The translations under genes and the position numbers were made by a program. 64,000 bases of DNA from an uncultured Rhodopila sp. (lineage in GTDB: Bacteria; Pseudomonadota; Alphaproteobacteria; Acetobacterales; Acetobacteraceae): NCBI RefSeq assembly GCF_903944925.1, contig NZ_CAJATU010000070.1:42740-106739 (forward strand), read 5' to 3'. The stretch's first letter is position 1; every line of letters starts with the position of its first letter. The notes under the pieces are model-generated. The model worked only from the letters and a program-made list of their open reading frames with translations, made no database searches and was not told the DNA's origin. Shown here in pieces: positions 9,167 through 18,243 of the stretch.

Positions 9167-10447
9167 ATGTACTTCACATCCGACACCATCCCCGCCCTCG
9201 ACGACCGCCTTGTCCCGCCGCTTGTGCTCGGGACCGCCGATCTGACGGGATTTGCGTATCAGGATAATGGATATGACAGCCTGGTTGAGCGCATCGGCCA
9301 GTCTCGGACAGGCAGCCGGGCGGATGCCGAAGCCGCCCGGCTGTATGACACCGCGATCGCCTGCCAGCTCGCATTCCGCCGTGCCGAAGGGCTGGATTTG
9401 CAGGACCACGCCCTGGACCATGCGCAGATCTTCCGGGTGCGTGCCGGCGCCCATAAGCCCTTGCGGCTGCTGGCGCTGGCCGGACCGGGCGACCTCATGG
9501 TCAACACGCCGCTCGACTTCATCACCAACGCGATCGATGTCCGGCTGGACCTGCTGTACCTGCGGCCGGACCGTCCGCTGCCGCCGGTGATACCGGATCA
9601 TGACGTGGCGTTCTTCGCCCAAAGCGAGGCCGACGAGGCGAGTTTGGTCCGGCTGAAAGCCCTGTTCCACGCCTGGCCGCGCCCGGCGCTGAACGACCCC
9701 GGGCTGCTGCCGAGCCTTGCCCGCGACACGCTGGCGCAGTCCCTCGCCGGCGTGCCCGGCATCCGCAGCCCGGAGGCCGTGGCGGTGACCCGCGCGGCGC
9801 TGGAATCGGGTGGGCCGATCGGCTGCGACTTTCCCTGCCTTATCCGGCCGAGCGGCTCACATGCGGGGGCCGGGCTGGCCCTGGCGGAGACGCCGGCGGA
9901 CCTGGCCGCATACCTGCGCCGGACGTTCGCCCGGGACTTCTTCCTGACCGCGTTCGAGAACTACATTTCCCCCGACGGCTTCTACCGCAAATCGCGCATC
10001 GCCTTCATCGATCGTCGGCCGTTCCTGTGCCACAAGGCGATCTCCAGGGACTGGATGGTGCACTACCTGAACGCCGGCATGACCGAATCCGCCGACAAGC
10101 GGGCGGAGGAGGCCTACGCCATGGCGCATTTCGATACCGGTTTCGCCCGCCGTCACGCCGCCGCGTTCGAGGCGCTGCATGACCGCCTCGGCTTCGACTA
10201 TTATTCCATCGACTGCGCCGAGACGCGCGACGGGCGGCTGCTGGTGTTCGAGGCCGACACCGCCGCGATCATCCACCAGATGGATCCGCCCGACCTGTTC
10301 CCCTACAAGCAGCCGCAGATGCGCAAGGTGTTCGCGGCGTTCGAGGCCATGCTGCGGCGCCGGGCCGACAGGGACTGCGCCGGACTGGGCTGGAGGGCAC
10401 GGCTTGAACGTATCGGCGCCGTGCGGGCGCCCTTCGCGCTGAGCTGA
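9167..10447 (+). CDS. ATP-grasp-like protein of unknown function
   Basis: About 426 residues from the ATG at 9167. A TTG ten codons earlier is possible, and neither start has a strong ribosome-binding site. The C-terminal half resembles the RimK/glutathione-synthetase ATP-grasp fold: LIRPSGSHAGAGLALAE (lysine-less P-loop-like segment), FYRKSRIAFIDRRPFLCHKAIS, DYYSIDCAE and LLVFEADTAAIIH, where the acidic and Asn/Asp metal ligands of ATP-grasp enzymes normally lie. The N-terminal 220 residues look like a substrate-binding domain with no motif I know. No peptide or natural-product gene adjoins it, so the substrate cannot be guessed. ATP-grasp assignment is moderate. Confidence 0.6.
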   Translation: MYFTSDTIPALDDRLVPPLVLGTADLTGFAYQDNGYDSLVERIGQSRTGSRADAEAARLYDTAIACQLAFRRAEGLDLQDHALDHAQIFRVRAGAHKPLRLLALAGPGDLMVNTPLDFITNAIDVRLDLLYLRPDRPLPPVIPDHDVAFFAQSEADEASLVRLKALFHAWPRPALNDPGLLPSLARDTLAQSLAGVPGIRSPEAVAVTRAALESGGPIGCDFPCLIRPSGSHAGAGLALAETPADLAAYLRRTFARDFFLTAFENYISPDGFYRKSRIAFIDRRPFLCHKAISRDWMVHYLNAGMTESADKRAEEAYAMAHFDTGFARRHAAAFEALHDRLGFDYYSIDCAETRDGRLLVFEADTAAIIHQMDPPDLFPYKQPQMRKVFAAFEAMLRRRADRDCAGLGWRARLERIGAVRAPFALS

Positions 10448-10522
10448 GGTAGAGACATTTACGCCAGTGCCAGCACGATTTTTATGCGCTAGAAGGTCCG
10501 CCTTCAGTTTCGGGCGCACATC

Positions 10523-11677
10523 ATGACAGCCATTCCCAGCTCGCCAGCCGGCCAGAGCAGATCGATTTTCGGTGACGGCGCCAAGCCGTCCTTCCTCTCC
10601 GGAGCGGTCTGGGCCGGACTCGCCAGCTTGATCCTGCTGCCGAGTTTCTTCGGCGATCTGCAGATCCAGACCGCGCTGCCCCCTGTCGATCTGCAGGTGC
10701 ATGAAACTCTGTTCGGCTATCTCGCCGCGATCGTCGCCGGATTTGTCCTGACCGCCATCCCCGGCTGGACCGGTCGGCCGCCGCTGGCCGCCCGCACGCT
10801 GGGGCTGCTGGTCGTGGTCTGGCTGGCCGGGCGCGTTGCCATGGCTGCCTCGGGCTTCATTGGTCCGTTCGCGGCCGGCGGAGTGGACAGCCTGTTCCTG
10901 TTGCTCGCCGCCGCCATCGCGTTGCGTGAGGCCGCTTCCGGCCGCGCGGCGTCGGCCTTGGCGCCAATCGGCCTGCTGGTGGCGTTTTATGCCGGCAGCG
11001 TGGTGTTCGATCTCGGGGCCTATCACAACGGGTCGTCCGACGCCGGCAAGCGCATCGCCATCGCAGCGGTGGTGATGCTGGTGACGGTTGTCGGCGGCCG
11101 CGTGCTGCCGCGGCCCGGCACGGAGGACCAGCCGCCGGCGTTCGGGGCGCTGGATATCGTGACGGTGGCGGTGAGTGCGGTGGCTCTGCTGGTTTGGATC
11201 GCGCTCCCCGCTTTCATCGTGACCGGTGCGTTGCTGCTGATCGCCGGAATCGTGCATGCGGTCCGGCTGTTCCGTTGGGTCAGCGACCGAAAAGGCCAGA
11301 ATACACTGACCCTGGTGCAGCAGATCGCCTACGGGTTCATCCCGCTGGGATTCCTGGTCCTCGGCCTCGGGGATCTGTCGCCGCACGGCACCGCGGCTGG
11401 CGTGGATATCCGGTCCTGGCTGGTGAGCGCTACCGCCATCCTGACCCTCGGAACGGTGGCCCGTATCAGCCTCGACCCCGCGGGCAGCCCGGCGGCTGCC
11501 CGGCGTTTCGCCTGGATTATCTATAGTGCCATCGGCCTCGCGGCCGTCGGGCGCCTGATTGGCGGGCTGAGTTGGGTGTTGCCGGCGATTGGCGGGGCGG
11601 CGCTGGTGGTTGCGTTCGCGGTGTTCAGCATCGGCTACCTGCCGTTGCTGGCCCGCCCCGCGGCGGCGGTTCGGTAG
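10523..11677 (+). CDS. NnrS family heme-copper membrane protein
   Basis: A 384-residue integral membrane protein with about 12 hydrophobic segments. The motif VHETLFGYLAAIVAGFVLTAIPGWTG near residues 60-90 is the NnrS signature (HE..FG...AGF..TA...W). NnrS proteins are linked to nitric-oxide stress and denitrification in Rhodobacter and Vibrio. No nor, nir or NnrR gene is in the window, so here it is a lone tolerance-type gene. It converges on the HIT gene with a 10-bp gap. Confidence 0.82.
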   Translation: MTAIPSSPAGQSRSIFGDGAKPSFLSGAVWAGLASLILLPSFFGDLQIQTALPPVDLQVHETLFGYLAAIVAGFVLTAIPGWTGRPPLAARTLGLLVVVWLAGRVAMAASGFIGPFAAGGVDSLFLLLAAAIALREAASGRAASALAPIGLLVAFYAGSVVFDLGAYHNGSSDAGKRIAIAAVVMLVTVVGGRVLPRPGTEDQPPAFGALDIVTVAVSAVALLVWIALPAFIVTGALLLIAGIVHAVRLFRWVSDRKGQNTLTLVQQIAYGFIPLGFLVLGLGDLSPHGTAAGVDIRSWLVSATAILTLGTVARISLDPAGSPAAARRFAWIIYSAIGLAAVGRLIGGLSWVLPAIGGAALVVAFAVFSIGYLPLLARPAAAVR

Positions 11678-11687
11678 TGGCGAAGCC

Positions 11688-12068
11688 TTACGCGGCCGGG
11701 ATCATCCGGCCGAGGGGGCGGCCGCCGAACAGGTGGACGTGGAAATGCGGCACCTCCTGCCCGGACTGCTCGCCCATGTTCGCCAGCAGCCGGTAGCCGG
11801 GGGCTTCCAGGCCCAGATCCTTGGCAACGGAGCCGACAGCACGGATGAACCCGGCGATCTCGGCCTCGGAGGCGGAGGCGCTGAAGTCGGCGAACGAGCA
11901 GTACGGGCCTTTCGGGATCACCAGAACATGCACCGGCGCCTGCGGGTGGATGTCATGGAAGGCCAGGGCGAACGCGTTCTCGAAGACCTTCTTGCAGGGA
12001 ATCTCGCCGCGCAGGATGCGCGCGAAGATGTTCTGGTCGTCGTAGGGTGGCAGGCCGCTGACCGGCAT
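11688..12068 (-). CDS. HIT family nucleotide-binding hydrolase
   Basis: A 126-residue histidine-triad protein of the HINT branch. The N-terminal YDDQNIFARILRGEIPCKKV, the central HVLVIPKG and the catalytic HFHVHLFGGRPLG are all present. Family members hydrolyse purine nucleoside phosphoramidates or related adenylates. Its stop is 10 bp from the NnrS stop (convergent). The 81-bp gap to ribF upstream shows no hairpin. Confidence 0.93.
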   Translation of the reverse strand: MPVSGLPPYDDQNIFARILRGEIPCKKVFENAFALAFHDIHPQAPVHVLVIPKGPYCSFADFSASASEAEIAGFIRAVGSVAKDLGLEAPGYRLLANMGEQSGQEVPHFHVHLFGGRPLGRMIPAA

Positions 12069-12149
12069 ATGGAGTCTCCCCGGAGTCCGTGATGGCGGAA
12101 CGGTTTTACGACGGCCCGGGAAAGCTGGCCATGGGTTGCGTGCGGCGGC

Positions 12150-13070
12150 CTACCCCAGCAGGCGCCGCGCCTCCGCCGCATCGCGGGCGATCTGCGCCTT
12201 CAGCGCGTCGAGGCCGGCGAACTTCACCTCCGCCCGGATATAGGCGATCAGCGCGACGGTAATGTCCTGCCCGTACAGGTCGCCGTCGAAGTCGAACACG
12301 TTGACCTCCAGCCGGCTTTCCGTATCGGCGTTCACCGTCGGGCGGCGGCCGATATTCGCCACGCCCTTGTGGAACGAACCGTCCGCCAGCCGCACCTTGA
12401 CCGCGTAGACGCCCCGTGCCGGCTCCAGATGGCGACCCAGCGGCACATTGGCGGTGGGAAAGCCGATGGTCCGGCCCCGCTTGTCGCCATGCATGACCTC
12501 GCCGCGGATCGCCCAGGGGCGGCCGAGTTCCGCCGTTGCCCGCTCGGGGTAGCCGTCCTGCAGCACCCGCCTGATCCGGGTGGAGGACATCGGACCGTGC
12601 GAATCCGTCACCGGCGGCACCAGGGTCAGGCCCATGCCCAAAGCCTCCGCCCGGGCCGCGAGGAACGCCGTATCGCCGCCGCGCCGGTGGCCGAAGGCGA
12701 AGTCCTGGCCGCAGGCGATATGCCGTGCGCCGACGCCCTGGTGCAGCACCTTCGCCACAAAGTCCTCGGCGGGCATCAGGCTGAAATCGCGGTCGAAGCG
12801 CAGTTCGTACAGCAGGTCAACGCCCAGCGCGGCCAGCGCATCAGCCCGCTCCGCCGACAGGGTCAGCCGGAACGGCGGATCATCCGGACGGAACACCTCG
12901 CGCGGATGAGGCTCGAACGTCAGCACCGCCAGGGGCGCGTCGGGCCGCGCGGCGTGGGCGGCGCGGATGACGCTTTGATGGCCGAGATGCACCCCGTCCA
13001 TGTTGCCCAGCGCAACCGTCGCGCCGCGCGCGTCCGGCGGCACGCTCCGCCAGTCATGCAAAATCCACAT
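12150..13070 (-). CDS. ribF: Bifunctional riboflavin kinase/FAD synthetase
   Basis: A 306-residue RibF. The N-terminal FMN adenylyltransferase has LGNMDGVHLGHQ (nucleotide-binding HxGH) and the STRIRRVL loop. The C-terminal kinase has RTIGFPTANV, RGVYAVKV and the ligand region EVNVFDFDGDLYGQ. It makes FMN and then FAD in the cytosol. Its ATG overlaps the stop of the MaoC gene (TGATG), so translation is probably coupled. Confidence 0.95.
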   Translation of the reverse strand: MWILHDWRSVPPDARGATVALGNMDGVHLGHQSVIRAAHAARPDAPLAVLTFEPHPREVFRPDDPPFRLTLSAERADALAALGVDLLYELRFDRDFSLMPAEDFVAKVLHQGVGARHIACGQDFAFGHRRGGDTAFLAARAEALGMGLTLVPPVTDSHGPMSSTRIRRVLQDGYPERATAELGRPWAIRGEVMHGDKRGRTIGFPTANVPLGRHLEPARGVYAVKVRLADGSFHKGVANIGRRPTVNADTESRLEVNVFDFDGDLYGQDITVALIAYIRAEVKFAGLDALKAQIARDAAEARRLLG

Positions 13071-13492
13071 CAGGCGCGCGAGGGCACCAGAACACAGGCC
13101 TGTCCGTCGATCACCACTTGCTCCTCCACCATGCAGGTGGTTTTCAGAGTGGCCTTCTTTGACAGCGGATTCAAATCCATGATTTCGACAACCGCCCGAA
13201 CGGTTGCACCGATACGCACCGGGGCGCGAAAATTCAGCATCTGGCGGGTGTAAATCGCGCCCGGGCCGGGCAGGTGCGTGCCCAGCACGGCGGAAATCAG
13301 GCTGGCGGACAGCATGCCGTGGGCGATGCGCCCGCCGAATCGAAGCCTCCGGGCCATCGCCTCATCGAGGTGGATCGGGTTGGTGTCCAGGCTGATCGTG
13401 GCATACATTTGTATATCGGCTTCAGTGATGGTCTTTGACAGCGCGGCCGTCTGGCCGATGAACAGATCCTCGAAAAAATGGCCTTCGGTCAT
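13070..13492 (-). CDS. MaoC-like hotdog-fold hydratase
   Basis: 140 residues from the ATG at 13492 (MTEGHFFEDLFIGQ). The frame extends 15 codons further upstream but that stretch is unlike the family. The R-hydratase active-site motif is present as DTNPIHLDEAMARRLRFGGRIAHGM, containing the catalytic Asp and His. Such proteins hydrate trans-enoyl-CoA or act on related thioesters. It overlaps ribF by the TGATG junction, though no metabolic link to flavin synthesis is evident. Confidence 0.88.
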   Translation of the reverse strand: MTEGHFFEDLFIGQTAALSKTITEADIQMYATISLDTNPIHLDEAMARRLRFGGRIAHGMLSASLISAVLGTHLPGPGAIYTRQMLNFRAPVRIGATVRAVVEIMDLNPLSKKATLKTTCMVEEQVVIDGQACVLVPSRA

Positions 13493-13605
13493 GCTGTTCG
13501 GTCCCCGTTTCCCTTGCTTTTGCTCGGACCGGGCCAAACATGGGATTGCAGCACGTCCGCTGCGCTAAACCGTTGCGTGAGGCGAAAGCACAAGGGATTG
13601 AATGC

Positions 13606-14751
13606 ATGCCGGTGACGGAGGTTGGAACCTCGGACGATCTCCTGACGGAATTGTCGGATTGGGTCAGGATCGAGACGCCGACGACCGACGCGGCCGCGGT
13701 GAACCGCCTCATGGACATCGCCGAGGCGGGACTCGCCGGCGCCGGCGCGGCGATCAGCCGCATCCCGGGACATGACGGATTCGGCGACACGGTGATCGCC
13801 CGCATCGCCACCTCCCGCACTGGCGGAGACGACAGGCCGATCCTGGTGGCCGGGCATTTGGATACGGTGTGGTCGCACGGGACGATCGAGCGGATGCCCT
13901 ATGTGGTGGACGGCGCCAGGGCGCACGGCCCCGGCATCTACGACATGAAGGCCGGCAGCTTCCTGGCGTTCCATGTCGTCCGCTCGATCCTGCGCCAGCG
14001 CGTCGCCACCCCCCGCCCCATCGTCCTGCTGCTCACCCCGGACGAGGAGGTCGGCAGTCCTACCACCCGCTTGCTGATCGAACGGGAAGCGGCCCGGGCC
14101 GCGCTTGTGCTGATCCCCGAGCCGGCCGGTCCGGGCGGCGCCTGCGTCACCGCACGCAAAGGCGTCGGCCGCTTCGTCATGCGGGTCGCCGGCCGCGGCT
14201 CGCATGCCGGCGGGGCGTTCGAGGACGGCGCCTCGGCCGTCGTCGAGCTGTCGCACCAGATCATCGGCCTGCACCGGATGGTGGATACCGAGCGCGGGAT
14301 CACCCTGAATACCGCGCCGGTCTGGGGCGGTTCGCGCCCGAACGTGATCGCGCCGGATGCCGGATGCGAGATCGACCTGCGCGTCGCCTCCGCCGAGGAC
14401 GGCGAAACCATGCAGGCACGACTGCTGGGGCTGACCGCGAAGACGCCCGGTTGCCGGGTGACCGTGGAGGGCGGGATGAACCGGCCGCCCTACAGCGAAA
14501 CGCCGGCGATCTCCGCGCTGTACGCCCGTGCTCAGGACATCGCCCGGCAGGTCGGGCTGGCACTGCCGAAGCAGCAACGCGGCGGCGGTTCCGATGGCAA
14601 CTTCGCCGCCGCGCTGGGCGTGCCGACGCTGGACGGGCTGGGCTGTCCCGGGGCCGGGGCGCATGCCAGCCACGAGCATATATTGTGGCAGGAGCTCGCA
14701 CCGCGCGCCGCGCTGCTGGCGGGGCTGCTGGAGACGCTCGGCGGCGATTGA
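13606..14751 (+). CDS. M20 family metallopeptidase (carboxypeptidase G2-like)
   Basis: 381 residues from the ATG at 13606; the frame is open 22 codons further back with no family similarity. Metal-ligand motifs of M20A are GHLDTVW, GPGIYDMKAG (bridging Asp), TPDEEVGS (catalytic Glu and ligand) and AHASHEHI near the C-terminus. The dimerisation domain lies around residues 175-290. CPG2-like members hydrolyse C-terminal glutamate or other acylated amino acids. No signal peptide is evident. It is divergent from the MaoC-ribF pair. Confidence 0.85.
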   Translation: MPVTEVGTSDDLLTELSDWVRIETPTTDAAAVNRLMDIAEAGLAGAGAAISRIPGHDGFGDTVIARIATSRTGGDDRPILVAGHLDTVWSHGTIERMPYVVDGARAHGPGIYDMKAGSFLAFHVVRSILRQRVATPRPIVLLLTPDEEVGSPTTRLLIEREAARAALVLIPEPAGPGGACVTARKGVGRFVMRVAGRGSHAGGAFEDGASAVVELSHQIIGLHRMVDTERGITLNTAPVWGGSRPNVIAPDAGCEIDLRVASAEDGETMQARLLGLTAKTPGCRVTVEGGMNRPPYSETPAISALYARAQDIARQVGLALPKQQRGGGSDGNFAAALGVPTLDGLGCPGAGAHASHEHILWQELAPRAALLAGLLETLGGD

Positions 14752-14959
14752 GGGCGGAAGGTGAGCGATTACACTTGTGATCACTTTTACGTGTGAATCT
14801 GCTCCCGGGACGTGTATCGTTCAATGACTGAATGATTGCTCGGAAATAAAGCGTCATGCGTCGATATGCGGCTGCGGATGATGGACGCGATCTCGGTATC
14901 GCCTCATGACGATACCGTTGCTCGTTGCCTTGCCTCCGGGCGCTTAGCTCGCACCGCAC

Positions 14960-17617
14960 ATGCGCGTCGCCCGGAACAACCGCCGTCTGATCGTCATCGG
15001 TGCGTTCCTGGTGACCGCGATCATCGGCGTCGCGGCCTGGCTGATCCTGGCGCAGCGCGCTGCCGCGCTTGACGAAACCCGGCGTGGCACAGCCAACCTG
15101 GCGCAGGTTCTCGCCGAACAGACCGCGCGGACTTTGCAGCCGGTCGACCTGACGCTGCGGGAAATCCAGGCACGGCTGGAAGCCGCCGGCCCGGATATCG
15201 CTGAAGTCGCCGGTTCGGCTGCAACCTTCGAGATGCTGACCGAGCGGTTGAAGGGTCTGCCGCAGGCCAGCGCGCTGACCGTGATCGGTGCGGACGGAAG
15301 GCTGCTGAACACATCGCGCGGCTTTCCGCCGCCACCGCTCGACCTGTCGGCCCGCGATCTGTTCGCCTACTTCAGCACGCGCGACGACCACGGAGTCTAT
15401 ATCTCGCGGCCGGTCAAGAACCACTTCGACGGCACCTGGACGATCTACTTCGGTCGCCGCATCGACCGGCCGAACGGCGCCTTTGCGGGGATTGCCGGCG
15501 CCGCCTTCGCATTGACCGCGCTGGAGGATTTTTATGGGGCGGTGACGCCACAGAACGGCACCATCAGCCTGGTGCGGCGCGACGGCACGATTCTTCTCCG
15601 TTACCCCCCGGTCGAACCGGGGATCGGCACCAGGCTGCCACCGGACTGGCCCTGGTATCGGCAGGTCGCCGAGGGCGGCGGATGGTACCGATCGCCCGGA
15701 TTCCTGAGCAACATTCCCAAGCTTTTTGCCGTGCGACCGCTGCGGGAATTTCCGCTGGTGGTCGATGCCTCCATCTCCGAGGCCGCGGCCTTCTCCGCCT
15801 GGCGCCGCCAGACCATCGGGGTATTGACCGGAACGGCGATCGCCATCGCCGGCGTGATCCTGTTGCTGCGCGTCTTCGGCAGACAGTTCGCCAAGCTGGA
15901 AGCGCAAAACCGTCAATTGAAGCAAGGCCGCCAGCAATTCGACGCCGTGCTCGACAACATGTCGCAGGGCCTGACCTTCATCGACCGGGACCTGACGCTG
16001 ATCGTCTGCAACCGGCGCTACCGCGAGATGTACGGGTTGTCCGCGGAACAGGCGCGGACCGGAGTTCCGCTTTCGGATATCCTCATGCACCGGCTCGCCT
16101 CGGGAAGTTTCCCGGACATGACCGCCAACGCCTATCTGGCGCGGCGCACAGCGCTGTGCAGCGCCGGACAGCCCTTTACCGTCGTCGATGACCTGATCGA
16201 TGGCCGCATCATCACGATGCACTACCAGCCGATGCCGGACGGCGGATTTGTCACAACGCATGAGGACATCACCGAGCGGTGCCGCGCCGAGGCCCGCCTG
16301 GTGTTCATGGCACGCCATGACGGCCTTACCGAATTGCCGAACCGGACGATGTTCCAGGAACGTCTGGCCGATGCCATCGCGCTGACCCGGCTTGGCACCC
16401 AGTGCGCCGTGCTGTGCCTGGACCTCGACGGCTTCAAGGCGGTCAACGACACATTGGGGCATACCGTCGGCGATGCTTTGCTGCGCGTCGTTGCACAGCG
16501 CCTGTCGGGCGCCGTCCGGGAAATCGACACCGTCGCGCGCCTCGGCGGCGACGAATTCGCCATCATCCAGGTCGGTCTGCAGAACGCCGAAGCCGCCGCG
16601 GGCCTCGCAGATCGTATCATCCGCCTGATCCGCCAGCCTTATGAACTCGACGGCAGCCGCATCGTCGTCGGCATCAGCATCGGCGTTTCGATGGCGCCCA
16701 GCGACGGAACGTCACCCGGCAGACTGCTGAAGAATGCCGACATCGCGCTGTACCTGGCGAAGACGGAGGGCCGCGGCACGTTCCGGTTCTTCGAGCCGGA
16801 GATGGACGCGCGGCTGCAAACCCGTCGCGCGCTGGAACTGGATCTGCGCAACGCGCTGCCGGCGAACGACTTCGACCTGCATTACCAACCGATAATCGCG
16901 TTGCAGGCTGGCACGGTAGAGACGTTCGAGGCGCTGATCCGGTGGAAGCACCCGGACCGCGGCCTGGTCCATCCCGCGGACTTCATCCCCATCGCCGAAG
17001 AAACCGGCCTGATCGTTGGCATCGGCGCCTGGGTGCTGCGGCGAGCCTGCGAGGACGCAGCGGGTTGGCCGGACGATATCGGCGTGGCGGTCAACCTGTC
17101 CTCCGTGCAGTTCAAAGGCGGCCAGCTTTTCGATGCGGTGCAGGAGGCACTGTCGGCCTCGGGCCTGAACCCGGGCCGCCTGGTTCTGGAGATCACCGAG
17201 TCGGTGCTGCTGCACAGGAACGAGGCGCAGGTGGCGCTGCTGCACCGGTTCCGCGGCCTGGGGATTCGTATCGCGCTGGATGATTTCGGCACCGGCTTTT
17301 CGTCGCTGAGCTATTTGTGCGGGTTCCCGTTCGACTCGATCAAGATCGACCAGTCGTTTGTCCGCGATATCGGCGCCAACACGGAGTCGCGGGTCATCGT
17401 CAGCGCCGTTGCGGATCTTGCCCGCGGGCTGGGAATGACGACCACGGCGGAGGGGGTGGAGACCGGCGAGCAACTGGCGGCGGTGCGCGCCCTGGGTTGC
17501 ACCACGGTGCAGGGCTATCTGTTCAGCCGCCCGGTGCCCGCCGCCGGGATTCCTGATCTGATCCGCAGATTGCGCGGGGCCGAGGTTGTCGGCGATCCGC
17601 CGCAGCGAGACGCGTGA
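14960..17617 (+). CDS. Membrane sensor with PAS, GGDEF and EAL domains
   Basis: 885 residues. One helix at about 9-29, a periplasmic sensor of about 250 residues (PDC/dCache-like: ALTVIGADGRLLNTS, DDHGVYISRP), a second helix at about 284-304, a PAS domain from about 326, GGDEF from about 450 and EAL from about 620. The cyclase motif LGGDEFAII (about 528) is intact. EAL motifs EALIRW (about 657), EITES, DDFGTGFSSL (about 774) and KIDQSF are also intact, so both c-di-GMP synthesis and hydrolysis are possible. No RxxD inhibitory site stands out. The 208-bp upstream gap holds short symmetrical AT-rich runs (TTACACTTGTGATCAC) but nothing I can assign. Confidence 0.93.
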   Translation: MRVARNNRRLIVIGAFLVTAIIGVAAWLILAQRAAALDETRRGTANLAQVLAEQTARTLQPVDLTLREIQARLEAAGPDIAEVAGSAATFEMLTERLKGLPQASALTVIGADGRLLNTSRGFPPPPLDLSARDLFAYFSTRDDHGVYISRPVKNHFDGTWTIYFGRRIDRPNGAFAGIAGAAFALTALEDFYGAVTPQNGTISLVRRDGTILLRYPPVEPGIGTRLPPDWPWYRQVAEGGGWYRSPGFLSNIPKLFAVRPLREFPLVVDASISEAAAFSAWRRQTIGVLTGTAIAIAGVILLLRVFGRQFAKLEAQNRQLKQGRQQFDAVLDNMSQGLTFIDRDLTLIVCNRRYREMYGLSAEQARTGVPLSDILMHRLASGSFPDMTANAYLARRTALCSAGQPFTVVDDLIDGRIITMHYQPMPDGGFVTTHEDITERCRAEARLVFMARHDGLTELPNRTMFQERLADAIALTRLGTQCAVLCLDLDGFKAVNDTLGHTVGDALLRVVAQRLSGAVREIDTVARLGGDEFAIIQVGLQNAEAAAGLADRIIRLIRQPYELDGSRIVVGISIGVSMAPSDGTSPGRLLKNADIALYLAKTEGRGTFRFFEPEMDARLQTRRALELDLRNALPANDFDLHYQPIIALQAGTVETFEALIRWKHPDRGLVHPADFIPIAEETGLIVGIGAWVLRRACEDAAGWPDDIGVAVNLSSVQFKGGQLFDAVQEALSASGLNPGRLVLEITESVLLHRNEAQVALLHRFRGLGIRIALDDFGTGFSSLSYLCGFPFDSIKIDQSFVRDIGANTESRVIVSAVADLARGLGMTTTAEGVETGEQLAAVRALGCTTVQGYLFSRPVPAAGIPDLIRRLRGAEVVGDPPQRDA

Positions 17618-17631
17618 CTGCCTGATGCCTA

Positions 17632-18243
17632 TTACAGACGCGTCTCAACCGCCTCCAGGATTGCGGCGTGGACTGTCTCCACATCCGCCGAGGCGTCGAT
17701 CAGAACGCAGCGCTCCGGCTCGCCCGCGGCGATCTCGCGATACCCCGACCGCACCCGGGCATGGAACGCCGCATCCAACCGCTCATACCGATCGGCATCG
17801 CCGCCACGCTGGCGCATCCGCCGGGCGCCGATATCCTCCGGCACGTCCAGGACCAGGGTCAGCTCCGGCGCGATCCCGAGCAAGCGCGACAATTCCCGGA
17901 TGAACTGCCTGTCGGCGCCCTGGCCGTAGCCCTGGTAGGCCATGGTGGAGTCGAAAAACCGGTCGCACACCACCCAGATCCCGGACTCCAAAGCCGGCCG
18001 GATGGTTTTCGCAATATGCTCGGCCCGGGCGGCGAAATGCAGCAGCGTCTCGGCGCGCGGCGCCCAATCGATATCGCTGCCGAGCAGCAGGCCGCGCAGC
18101 AACTCCGCACCCGGCGCTCCGCCCGGCTCACGCGTGCGCTGCACCGGCACGTGGCACGATGTCAGCGCCTCCGCCAGCAACTCGCACTGAGTGGTCTTGC
18201 CCGCGCCTTCTCCACCTTCAAGTGTAATAAACCGGCCCGCCAT
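17632..18243 (-). CDS. tmk: Thymidylate kinase
   Basis: A 203-residue dTMP kinase. P-loop EGGEGAGKTTQ at the N-terminus, the DR motif in VCDRFFDSTMAYQGYGQG and the LID region RMRQRGGDADRYERLD are visible. It phosphorylates dTMP to dTDP. Its ATG overlaps the stop of the D,D-carboxypeptidase gene by one base (TAATG). The holB gene that often follows tmk is absent; the next gene is the convergent GGDEF-EAL gene, 14 bp away. Confidence 0.96.
   Translation of the reverse strand: MAGRFITLEGGEGAGKTTQCELLAEALTSCHVPVQRTREPGGAPGAELLRGLLLGSDIDWAPRAETLLHFAARAEHIAKTIRPALESGIWVVCDRFFDSTMAYQGYGQGADRQFIRELSRLLGIAPELTLVLDVPEDIGARRMRQRGGDADRYERLDAAFHARVRSGYREIAAGEPERCVLIDASADVETVHAAILEAVETRL

Noticed and set aside
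9857..11386. 509-codon antisense ORF across the ATP-grasp and NnrS genes
   Set aside because: Low-complexity His/Gln/Arg-rich protein, antisense to recognisable genes.
14300..16462. 720-codon antisense ORF across the GGDEF-EAL gene
   Set aside because: It opposes a gene with intact domain motifs and reads as Arg/Gln-rich composition without a family; long antisense frames are expected in high-GC DNA.
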